9,017 nucleotides of DNA from Prevotella sp. CAG:1058 (GTDB lineage: Bacteria; Bacteroidota; Bacteroidia; Bacteroidales; Bacteroidaceae). The position numbers and the translations under genes are program-made. Every line of letters begins with the position of its first letter. Position 1 is the stretch's first letter. The notes under the pieces are model-generated. The model ran no database searches. It was not told where the DNA came from and saw nothing but the letters and a program-made list of their open reading frames with translations. The stretch spans positions 1-9,017 of the forward strand of contig HF986672.1 of assembly GCA_000433175.1 (NCBI GenBank), given 5' to 3'. Below are positions 1-5,844 of the stretch, in pieces.

Positions 1-748
1 CAAGTTCCTCGCAGATGTATCTGACGTTCTCCTCGTTTTCCTTTGTGTTGAACGTGCATGTTGAGTAAACGAGCAGTCCGCCTGGTTTCAGGTTGTCCCA
101 TACGCTTTCGACGATGCTGCGTTGCAGCCGCCAGCACTTCTCCACGTTCTGTACGCTCCACTCGCCGATGGCCGCCGGGTCCTTGCGGAACATGCCTTCG
201 CCCGAACATGGCACGTCGGCTATGATTATGTCAAACATGAGTCCGCTGCCCTTGAAGTCTTCAGGATAGTTGTTTGTTACGACAACGTCGGGGTGCCCGA
301 ACTTCTGCATGTTCTCCGCCAGCACCTGCGCGCGCTGCCGTATTGGTTCGTTGCTTACCAGCAGGCAGCCTTCCGGCAGCACGGAGCGTGCCACGGTAGA
401 CTTCCCTCCGGGGGCTGCGCAAAGGTCGAGGACTGCCGTCGGCGTGCCGCCGAGCTGTCCCAGTACGTGGTGGAGGAACATCGACGACGCCTCTTGGACG
501 TAATACAGTCCGGCGTGGAGCATGGGGTCGAACGTGAAGTTGGGGCGCGACTTAAGGTAATAGCCGTCCCGGCACCAGGGCACCTGTCCCGGGCTGCCTT
601 CAATCATGCCGTCGTCGCCATCGCATTTCCCCGGGTTGAGCCTTATGCTTACAGGGGCTTCGGCCTCAAGGCCATTGCGCAAGGCGTTGAAAAGCCCGTC
701 GCCAAGCGCGGCTTTGGTGTTCTTTATGAAGTCTTCAGGTAAAGTCAT
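1..748 (-). CDS. rsmF: RsmF-like rRNA (cytosine-C5) methyltransferase, 5' part only
   Basis: This SAM-dependent RNA m5C methyltransferase belongs to the NOL1/NOP2/Sun (RsmB/RsmF) family, which acts on rRNA in the cytoplasm. I translated the minus strand directly. It gives 249 codons from the ATG at 748-746 (MTLPEDFIKN...) and stays open to the window edge, so the C-terminal part lies outside. Visible motifs are YYVQEASSMF (about 82-91), the SAM-binding motif LDLCAAPGGKST (107-118), motif IV DVPCSGEGMF with Cys181, and motif VI YSTCT with Cys231. In this family the motif VI Cys attacks the base and the motif IV Cys helps release product. RsmF of E. coli methylates 16S C1407. The exact target here is inferred, and another m5C site is possible. 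No Shine-Dalgarno sequence precedes the start. The gene diverges from the gene at 949. Confidence 0.9.
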   Translation of the reverse strand, partial: MTLPEDFIKNTKAALGDGLFNALRNGLEAEAPVSIRLNPGKCDGDDGMIEGSPGQVPWCRDGYYLKSRPNFTFDPMLHAGLYYVQEASSMFLHHVLGQLGGTPTAVLDLCAAPGGKSTVARSVLPEGCLLVSNEPIRQRAQVLAENMQKFGHPDVVVTNNYPEDFKGSGLMFDIIIADVPCSGEGMFRKDPAAIGEWSVQNVEKCWRLQRSIVESVWDNLKPGGLLVYSTCTFNTKENEENVRYICEEL

Positions 749-818
749 ATTCGGCTATTCTGCTGTTTTGTTTTGTCTTACACGTAGCAAACGCGTCAGT
801 AAAGACATGATTTTTATG

Positions 819-826
819 CAAAGTTA
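819..826 (-). promoter_or_regulatory. Candidate -7 element for the rsmF-like gene
   Basis: The minus strand reads TAACTTTG here, an exact match to the Bacteroidota -7 consensus TAnnTTTG. It lies about 70 bases upstream of the start codon. A convincing -33 TTTG is not visible about 20 bp further upstream, so the promoter may be weak or helped by an activator. The divergent promoter and palindrome at 857-887 begin about 30 bp upstream of it. Confidence 0.4.
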
Positions 827-856
827 CAAATTATTTTAAAGTTTATACATGAAAAG

Positions 857-887
857 TTGTACGATAAGTTAAATTAACTTATCTTTG
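857..887 (+). promoter_or_regulatory. Bacteroidota-type promoter of the beta-barrel gene
   Basis: A -33 TTG (857-859) is followed after 20 bp by TATCTTTG (880-887), an exact TAnnTTTG -7 element. This spacing fits the Bacteroides/Prevotella primary sigma factor consensus. Transcription would start near 890-895 and give a leader of roughly 55 nt before the ATG at 949. The spacer is occupied by the palindrome described separately. Confidence 0.65.
863..883. promoter_or_regulatory. 21-bp perfect palindrome inside the promoter, probable operator
   Basis: GATAAGTTAA (863-872) and TTAACTTATC (874-883) are exact reverse complements around a single A at 873. The element fills the spacer and covers the first four bases of the -7 box (880-883). 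A bound dimer would therefore block the plus-strand promoter. It also lies about 40-60 bp upstream of the divergent rsmF-like -7 element. GATAA/TTATC ends recall Fur-family boxes, but the distance between them differs from the Fur consensus, so the regulator cannot be named. Confidence 0.6.
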
Positions 888-948
888 TAAAACCAAAATG
901 AATATAACTTTATTTTTCATAAACAGTTAATCTTACAATTTCATTACA

Positions 949-1710
949 ATGGGAATCAAACGTTTTTTCATTTTCTTGGCTACTGCATGTGTGGCTGTGT
1001 GCGCCAATGCGCAGGACGAAGACAAAAACATCTTTAATCACCTTTCGGTTGGTGTGACAGCTGGAACTCCCGGTTTCGGAGTCGATGTGGCAATGCCGGT
1101 GTGCAATTATGTGCAGGTACGTGCAGGATTTTCGATGATACCTAATATCAAGTTTAATACGGAACTTGATATTAACGAGACTCCAGACGAATTGTCATAC
1201 CTTCCCAATACGTTGGAGGTTGAGACTAAAATGGGTTTTACCAACGGTAAAGTCCTTTTTGACATTTATCCGTTCAAGAGCAGCGGATTCCATATCACGG
1301 CAGGAGCTTACTTCGGAGGAAGCAGCCTGATAAAGGCCTATAACAAGGAAGATGGGCTGCTTAAGGATGTTGCCGACTATAATAAGCAAAATCCGGATGA
1401 TATGATTGGTTACGAGCTTGGCGATTATTTGCTCGCTCCTGATGAAGATGGCAATATCAGTGCGGAGATAAAAACAAATGGTTTCAAGCCTTATCTTGGA
1501 ATAGGTACGGGGCGTGCTGTGCCTAAGGGACGTCTTGGTTTCATGTTTGAATTGGGCGTAATGTTCTGGGGTTCTCCAAAAGTTTATTGTAACGGAGACG
1601 AACTTACCAGTGAAGACCTTGGCAGCGATGGTGGCGATGTTATGAAGGTCTTAAGCAAGATAAAGGTTTATCCGGTTCTTAACTTCCGCCTTTGCGGCAG
1701 AATATTATAA
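949..1710 (+). CDS. Secreted hypothetical protein, probable outer-membrane beta-barrel
   Basis: The protein is 253 aa. A clear Sec signal peptide occupies residues 1-21 (MGIKRFFIFL..., cleavage ANA|Q), so it is exported. The mature part alternates polar and hydrophobic residues in short strands, with Gly/aromatic-rich stretches (VGVTAGTPGFGVDVAMP, VQVRAGFSMIPNIKFN, KPYLGIGTGRAVPKGRLGFMFELGVMFWG). It ends in a strand-like segment, VYPVLNFRLCGRIL. This pattern is typical of small Bacteroidota outer-membrane barrels. I do not recognise a named family, and no catalytic motif is visible. The start is fixed by the signal peptide, and no Shine-Dalgarno sequence is present. The gene has its own promoter, a palindromic operator candidate and a terminator, so it is probably a regulated single-gene transcript. 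A periplasmic beta-sandwich protein is the main alternative. Confidence 0.75.
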   Translation: MGIKRFFIFLATACVAVCANAQDEDKNIFNHLSVGVTAGTPGFGVDVAMPVCNYVQVRAGFSMIPNIKFNTELDINETPDELSYLPNTLEVETKMGFTNGKVLFDIYPFKSSGFHITAGAYFGGSSLIKAYNKEDGLLKDVADYNKQNPDDMIGYELGDYLLAPDEDGNISAEIKTNGFKPYLGIGTGRAVPKGRLGFMFELGVMFWGSPKVYCNGDELTSEDLGSDGGDVMKVLSKIKVYPVLNFRLCGRIL

Positions 1711-1749
1711 AGCATTGTTACCCGTAAGGGGTGGCATTATACGGCTGTT

Positions 1750-1792
1750 GTGTGGCAAGAAGCAGGGCTTCTTTTTGCCACACTTGTTTTTT
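1750..1792 (+). terminator. Intrinsic terminator after the beta-barrel gene
   Basis: GTGTGGCAA+GAAGC (1750-1763) pairs with GCTTC (1767-1771) and TTGCCACAC (1775-1783). The loop is AGG, with a three-T bulge at 1772-1774. The stem is followed by TTG and six Ts (1787-1792). The hairpin begins 39 bp past the stop codon at 1708-1710 and separates this gene from the membrane/sigma group downstream. Confidence 0.75.
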
Positions 1793-1824
1793 ATTATGGG
1801 CCTTTATCAAAAAAATTACCGATG

Positions 1825-1854
1825 TTGCAACTTTTTTGACTTGCTTTACGTCTA
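1825..1854 (+). promoter_or_regulatory. Weak promoter candidate for the membrane/sigma group
   Basis: TTG (1825-1827) is followed after 19 bp by TACGTCTA (1847-1854), an imperfect match to TAnnTTTG that keeps the TA and two of the Ts. It lies between the terminator and the ATG at 1885. The deviation might reflect use of an alternative sigma factor, possibly the one encoded downstream, but that is inference. Confidence 0.3.
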
Positions 1855-1884
1855 ACAGTCAGAAACAATAAAAATAATAAGACA

Positions 1885-2529
1885 ATGAAGAATTTGATGT
1901 TGATACTTACTACGGCGTTTGCCTTATGCCTTCCTCTTTCGGTGTATGCGCAGACGGTGCCGGCCTTACAGAATACGGCAGTGACTGATACCAGCGGTAT
2001 TGTGGCCTATTCAGACACTACTGTTACCGACACAGCCGCGGCAAACAGCGCTGATGGCGAAGACCAACATGGCACAGGTGTTTGGACAATCAATGAAGTA
2101 AGCGACCCGTTCAACCTTATCGCATACCTTACTACTCTTGATTTGGGTGGAGTAATTGTTGCGATATTCTTTGTGTTGCTTTGCATAATTACGGTCTTGT
2201 CGCCAGTAATTCTCATCGCAGTCATTTTGTATTTGGTATTCAAACGTAGGAACGACCGTTACCGTGTCATAGAGAAGGCTATGGAGACAGGACAGCCGTT
2301 GCCTGACGATATGAAGAGGGGAGCTATCGAAAGCAACGAGGTCTTATGGCGTAAGGGGGTTAAAAACTTCTTCATCGGACTTGGTCTTATTGCCGTGTTC
2401 GTGTCATTTGGTATAGAGTCTCTCATAGGAGTGGGTGTGCTTGTTGCCCTTTACGGTGCCGGACAGGGCGTGATAGCCAAGACTTCGGCCGGCAAGAAAG
2501 ATAAGGAAGATGAAGGGGAGGGCTTGTAG
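1885..2529 (+). CDS. Membrane protein with signal peptide, DUF6249-like
   Basis: The protein is 214 aa. Residues 1-22 form a signal peptide (MKNLMLILTT..., VYA|Q). A Thr/Asp/Ala-rich, low-complexity segment (about 24-65) follows and would lie outside the cytoplasm. A long hydrophobic stretch (about 88-119, with Pro107) ends in the basic stop KRRNDRYR. A conserved-looking soluble part, YRVIEKAMETGQPLP (126-140), comes next, then two further hydrophobic segments (about 162-176 and 180-197) and a charged Lys/Glu/Asp tail. The 'one membrane segment, then I/EKAMExGxPLP, then paired hydrophobic helices' layout resembles the DUF6249 family of Bacteroidota, which has no known biochemical role. That assignment is from memory and tentative. 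The next gene, an ECF sigma factor, starts 41 bp downstream, so the two are probably co-transcribed. A sensor or accessory role for the sigma factor is inference. Confidence 0.8.
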   Translation: MKNLMLILTTAFALCLPLSVYAQTVPALQNTAVTDTSGIVAYSDTTVTDTAAANSADGEDQHGTGVWTINEVSDPFNLIAYLTTLDLGGVIVAIFFVLLCIITVLSPVILIAVILYLVFKRRNDRYRVIEKAMETGQPLPDDMKRGAIESNEVLWRKGVKNFFIGLGLIAVFVSFGIESLIGVGVLVALYGAGQGVIAKTSAGKKDKEDEGEGL

Positions 2530-2570
2530 AAACCTCTGGATTTCTTAATTGACGCTAAGTTACAGGATTA

Positions 2571-3110
2571 ATGAAAGTTGTTAACGACATATCGTTGGTG
2601 GCCCGTGTTGTGGCGTTTGACGACAAGCGTGCCTTTGGTTCGTTGGTCGGCAAATACCAGTCCCAGGTAAGACGGTTCTTCCTCGGGCTGACGCTGGGCG
2701 ACGCGGCGCTGAGCGACGACCTGGCACAGGAGACTTTCATTAAGGCTTATACTAACATAGGCGGTTTTCGTGGAATGTCCGGTTTCTCTACATGGCTATT
2801 CCGTATCGGCTACCATGTGTTCCTTGATTATGCCAGGTCGCGCCGTACTGTTTCAGGTATTGAGGTCGACAGGGTTGATTGTGCAGGGCGGGATACGGAC
2901 GTAGGGTTGAAGCTTGACATTTATAACTGCCTTAAACTGCTTAAGGATGAAGAACGCCTTTGTGTCGTGTTGCAACTTGTTGAGGGGCAGACCATCGAGC
3001 GCGTTGCCGAGATTACCGGGATGCCTTCAGGCACGGTGAAGTCGCATCTGTCGCGTGGAAAAGCAAAACTTGCAGCAATATTAAAGGAGAATGGATATGA
3101 CGGAAGATAG
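2571..3110 (+). CDS. ECF-type RNA polymerase sigma factor (sigma-70 family)
   Basis: The protein is 179 aa, normal for group 4 (ECF) sigma factors, which direct RNA polymerase to stress or envelope regulons. Region 2 spans about 20-93: AFGSLVGKYQSQVRRFF, then SDDLAQETFIKAYTNI (core-binding and -10 recognition helices), then GFSTWLFRIGYHVFLDYAR. A linker rich in Asp, Val and Gly (about 94-115) has no extra domain. Region 4 spans about 120-172, with the helix-turn-helix TIERVAEITGMPSGTVKSHL followed by SRGKAKL, the usual -35 recognition element. It is preceded by a weak AGGA four bases from the ATG. The downstream gene overlaps its 3' end, which implies translational coupling. No FecR/TonB-receptor genes adjoin it, so it is not of the iron/glycan-uptake FecI type by context. 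Its regulon cannot be read from this window. Confidence 0.93.
   Translation: MKVVNDISLVARVVAFDDKRAFGSLVGKYQSQVRRFFLGLTLGDAALSDDLAQETFIKAYTNIGGFRGMSGFSTWLFRIGYHVFLDYARSRRTVSGIEVDRVDCAGRDTDVGLKLDIYNCLKLLKDEERLCVVLQLVEGQTIERVAEITGMPSGTVKSHLSRGKAKLAAILKENGYDGR
3085..3089 (+). promoter_or_regulatory. Shine-Dalgarno-like AGGAG that decides the next start
   Basis: AGGAG lies inside the 3' end of the sigma factor gene. It is one base from the ATG at 3091, which is too close, but seven bases from the ATG at 3097. It therefore favours 3097 as the start of the overlapping gene. Such a site is notable because most starts in this window lack one. Confidence 0.5.
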
Positions 3111-3426
3111 GGACGAACTTCTTGTAAGGAAGTTTTTTGAGGAAAACAAGGTTGAACTGGCTGACGACGGCTTCTCGCAAAGGGTGATGCGCCGTCTGCC
3201 CGACCGTACCCGTAGGCTTAGCCGCATTTGGGCGGCCGTATGCACGTTGGCCGGTATATTGATGTGCGTCGTGTTTAACTGGGTTGACGTGCTGGTCGGC
3301 ATATTCAATGATTTCATTTCAGGGTTGCCGTCGCATGGCGGACAATACATTGTTTATTGGGCTGTCTGGCTGTTGTTGCTCTCCATAATCTTTGTCGGAG
3401 GCTATAAGGCTGTGGCTGACGAATAA
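3097..3426 (+). CDS. Small two-helix membrane protein, possible anti-sigma factor
   Basis: The protein is 109 aa from the preferred ATG at 3097 (MTEDRDELLVRKFFEEN...). The in-frame ATG at 3091 would add two residues. The N-terminal ~43 residues are charged and helical, with FFEENKVELADDGFSQRVMRRLP as the most motif-like part. Two membrane segments follow, about IWAAVCTLAGILMCVVF and YIVYWAVWLLLLSIIFVGG, joined by a short loop with SGLPSHGG. The gene overlaps the sigma factor stop by 14 bp. A cytosolic N-terminus plus membrane anchor, encoded directly after an ECF sigma factor, is the standard arrangement of a membrane anti-sigma factor. No zinc-binding (ZAS) HxxxCxxC motif is present, however, so the role is inferred from context. 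The sequence resembles small Bacteroidota proteins classed as DUF5056, a name I give tentatively. Confidence 0.75.
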   Translation: MTEDRDELLVRKFFEENKVELADDGFSQRVMRRLPDRTRRLSRIWAAVCTLAGILMCVVFNWVDVLVGIFNDFISGLPSHGGQYIVYWAVWLLLLSIIFVGGYKAVADE

Positions 3427-3505
3427 TCAGCCGGCATGGCAAACTGTACGGGCTGTTTGACTGTAAACAAGAATCTTTTTAACAGGTGAATATCTTACAT
3501 ATTGT

Positions 3506-3586
3506 AAAAGGTTACCTTTTGCGAGCCAAAAGGTAACCTTTTATGTTACGAAAGGCGGCCTTTTGCATTGCAAAAGGCCGCCTTTC
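3506..3586. repeat. Array of four 15-bp palindromes at 22-bp period (array 1)
   Basis: Units start at 3506, 3528, 3550 and 3572: AAAAGGTTACCTTTT, AAAAGGTAACCTTTT, GAAAGGCGGCCTTTT, AAAAGGCCGCCTTTC. The 7-bp spacers (GCGAGCC, ATGTTAC, GCATTGC) share only their length. Each unit is a near-perfect dyad. Units 1 and 2 are exact reverse complements, as are units 3 and 4, so a transcript could fold into two long hairpins. The T-A pair flanking the centre in units 1-2 becomes C-G in units 3-4, preserving the dyad. The array lies between convergent gene ends (3426 and 3641). Possible roles are bidirectional terminator, protein-binding array or REP-like element. A second array of the same design is at 8892-8972. 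Confidence 0.9.
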
Positions 3587-3587
3587 G
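3549..3587. terminator. 18-bp perfect hairpin, possible bidirectional terminator
   Basis: Positions 3549-3566 and 3570-3587 are exact reverse complements around the loop ATT, with a GC-rich core (GGCGGCC/GGCCGCC). The hairpin lies between the stop codons of converging genes and could end transcripts from either side. No unpaired T-run follows it on either strand, so it is not a canonical intrinsic terminator. It consists of units 3 and 4 of the repeat array. Confidence 0.4.
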
Positions 3588-3640
3588 GCAGTATGCTGAT
3601 TATCAGTGTGTTACAGCTGGAATCTTGTTGACGGTCATGG

Positions 3641-5713
3641 TCATTCAAAATCGAAGAACAGGTCGTCGCCGTTGCTTCCGCTGTTGGCAGGTTCCTGCGT
3701 CTTGGGCGGATTCTTCAGGTTGCCTTTCTCGTCAAACATGCCGTATGTGATGCGCAGCACTACGAACTCCGTACGGCGGTTAAGCTGGTTGCATATTTCC
3801 TGTTTGTCCTCGTCGAGCTTCTTTATGAACTCCTCGGTCAGCACGTCGCCCTCTTTCAGCCACGGGTATTTCTCGGTCAGCTTCTTGCGTATTGTCTTCG
3901 GTTTTTCCTTACCGTAGCCTACGGGTGAAAGCCTGTCTTTGGCTATGCCGTGGCTAATCAGGTAGTTGACCACGGCTTCCGCCCTTCTCTGCGACAGCGT
4001 CTTGTTATATTCCGCGCTGCCTTTGTAGTCGCAGTGTGCGCTCAGCTCAATGGTAACATTTGGATTCTCGTTCAGCAGTTTTACAAGTTCGTCGAGAGCT
4101 TTCTCTGATTCCGGCCTTAGCGTATACTTGTCGAAGTCGTAGAAAATGTTGTCAATCAAGACGGGCACGCGTATCGAGGCCAGCGGGAACTGCAGCACGT
4201 ATTCCTCCGATTCGGTGACGGGTTTTACCTTAAGTTCTTCCTTGTGGTTGAGGAAACCCTTGCAGGTTGCAAGGAAGATGTAGTCCACGTTCGGGTTTAT
4301 AGCCTGCGTGAACGAGCCGTCGCCCTTGACGCTCAGCTTCAGGTTGGTGCCGTCGCTGCCTACCATGTGCACCTGCGCTTCGGGCAGTTCATAGCCGTCC
4401 ATCTCGTAGACCCAGCCTTTCACGGTTTGTATTATCTCCGGTTTCTCAAAGCTGTAGATGTGGTCCCAGCCGCGTGCGTCGCCCCTGTTGGACGAGAAGA
4501 AGCCACGGTTGTGCAGTCCTTCAAACGTCATGCCGAAGTCGTCGCTCTGCGAGTTGAGCGGATACCCAGGGTGTTCGAGTACGAAACGTCTGGTCTTCGG
4601 GTCAACTTTTGCGATGTAAATGTCGAGTCCGCCCAGTCCCTTATGGCCGTTGGACGAGAAATACAGGTCGCCATTGGGCCTGAACGTAGGGAACATTTCG
4701 TCGCCCGGCGTGTTGATAGGTTCGCCCAGGTTCTCGACACCTCCAAGTCCGGCTGAGGTTATTCGTATGCGCCAGATGTCGAGTCCGCCCTTGCCTCCGG
4801 GCATGTCAGACGTGAAGTAGAGCCACATCCCATCGGGCGATATGGCCGGATGGGCGTAGCTTGACAGCGTGTCGCGCGTTATTTCGAGTGGTTGCGGTTT
4901 GCCCCATGATGCGTCTGAACGCGCCGATGTAACAATCGTGGCAAACCTCGGATAGTTTGGGTCGGTAACACATTGTGTGAGGTACATCTCGCGCTGGTCC
5001 GGCGTAAAGCAGCATGCACCCTCGTCAAATTCGGTGTTGAGGCCCGATTCTATCGTCTCCGGGCGTTGCCATTTGCCGTTCTCGTCCTTCTGCGAGTAGA
5101 ATATGTCGCCGGGCTTGGTGCCCGTTATGCCGCTAAGCTCGTCGCCCTGTGCCTCGTTGCGGGTAGAGGTGAAGTACAGTTGGTCGTACTCGTCGCCGAA
5201 AAGCATCGGCGAATACTCCGCCCGGCGCGAGTTGAATATGTCCATTTTCTTCACTATGTATCGTGAGCCGGCTTCCTTCTCGGCCTGCGCCGTCTGTGCA
5301 GCAAGCAGACCGGTCTTTGCCAGTTCGTTGTCGGGCAGCGAGTCCAAAACCAGCTGGAATTCCTTTGCCGCCTCCTTGTAGCTCGCCGCCTTCATCAGCA
5401 GGCGTGCCAGGTTGAGGTGTGTGTCGATGCTGTCTTTCTTGTACCTGATGACGTTCCTGTATGCGGCGATTGCTTTCGAGTTCGAGTTTATGCGGTCGTA
5501 GCAGTAGGCAAGTTTGCGTGCGCGCTCGCCGCGCTTGTCCCTTTCCTTCGACGGAGTCTTGTTGTAGGCTGTCTTGAACTCGGCCGCGGCGTCGTAATAT
5601 TCGCCTATGGCGAGAAACTTCTCGCCCTTCTTCATGTAGTGTTCGGCGCCACACGAGACAAGAAACAGCGCCATTAGGCTTAATATAATATGTGTTGAGA
5701 CTTTGACTTTCAT
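3641..5713 (-). CDS. PorE-like OmpA-family lipoprotein (TPR, beta-propeller, OmpA)
   Basis: The protein is 690 aa. I chose the ATG at 5713-5711 because it gives a clean lipoprotein signal: MKVKVSTHIILSLMALFLVS|C, lipobox LVSC with Cys21. An in-frame ATG 15 codons upstream would bury it. Domains in order are TPR-like helices (about 24-145), a PD40/WD40-like propeller (about 165-425) with five recognisable blades (for example HPAISPDGMWLYFTSD and FPTFRPNGDLYFSSNG), a carboxypeptidase-regulatory-like fold (about 427-505), and an OmpA C-terminal domain (about 518-655). The OmpA domain has NIFYDFDKYTLRP and AHCDYKGSAEYNKTLSQRRAEAV. Asp562 and Arg577 match the OmpA pair that binds diaminopimelate of peptidoglycan. 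About 40 extra residues (604-645) are inserted before NRRTEFVV. This order matches PorE (PG1058) of Porphyromonas gingivalis, which ties the type 9 secretion core to peptidoglycan. Similar proteins also occur outside that system, so the T9SS role is inferred. The N-terminus should be lipid-anchored in the outer membrane. Confidence 0.88.
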   Translation of the reverse strand: MKVKVSTHIILSLMALFLVSCGAEHYMKKGEKFLAIGEYYDAAAEFKTAYNKTPSKERDKRGERARKLAYCYDRINSNSKAIAAYRNVIRYKKDSIDTHLNLARLLMKAASYKEAAKEFQLVLDSLPDNELAKTGLLAAQTAQAEKEAGSRYIVKKMDIFNSRRAEYSPMLFGDEYDQLYFTSTRNEAQGDELSGITGTKPGDIFYSQKDENGKWQRPETIESGLNTEFDEGACCFTPDQREMYLTQCVTDPNYPRFATIVTSARSDASWGKPQPLEITRDTLSSYAHPAISPDGMWLYFTSDMPGGKGGLDIWRIRITSAGLGGVENLGEPINTPGDEMFPTFRPNGDLYFSSNGHKGLGGLDIYIAKVDPKTRRFVLEHPGYPLNSQSDDFGMTFEGLHNRGFFSSNRGDARGWDHIYSFEKPEIIQTVKGWVYEMDGYELPEAQVHMVGSDGTNLKLSVKGDGSFTQAINPNVDYIFLATCKGFLNHKEELKVKPVTESEEYVLQFPLASIRVPVLIDNIFYDFDKYTLRPESEKALDELVKLLNENPNVTIELSAHCDYKGSAEYNKTLSQRRAEAVVNYLISHGIAKDRLSPVGYGKEKPKTIRKKLTEKYPWLKEGDVLTEEFIKKLDEDKQEICNQLNRRTEFVVLRITYGMFDEKGNLKNPPKTQEPANSGSNGDDLFFDFE

Positions 5714-5844
5714 ATTCGAGTGGGATAAAAGCCCTGGTGTGATACATGCCGTGCGCACAACTTGTACGTACCGTGGGGCAGGTGTTTGCCACCGCGTTGC
5801 GCGGCTGTGGTGGACTTTTATATAATAACTTGATTTCCCGCTAT

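Noticed and set aside
122..742. Long plus-strand open frame opposite the RsmF-like gene
   Set aside because: The minus strand carries unmistakable methyltransferase motifs. The plus frame is an antisense shadow in GC-rich coding DNA.
3506..3586. CRISPR array
   Set aside because: Regular repeats and spacers are present, but 15-bp palindromic units with 7-bp spacers are far too short, unit sequence drifts, and no cas gene is nearby.
5133..5792. 219-aa minus-strand open frame overlapping the PorE-like start
   Set aside because: It is the shifted frame of the lipoprotein gene, Arg-rich and without domain pattern. The lipobox frame is clearly the real one.
5789..5810. Hairpin CCGCG-TTG-CGCGG between topB and the PorE-like gene as a terminator
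   Set aside because: The core stem is only 5 bp with a bulged extension, and no T-run follows on the minus strand.
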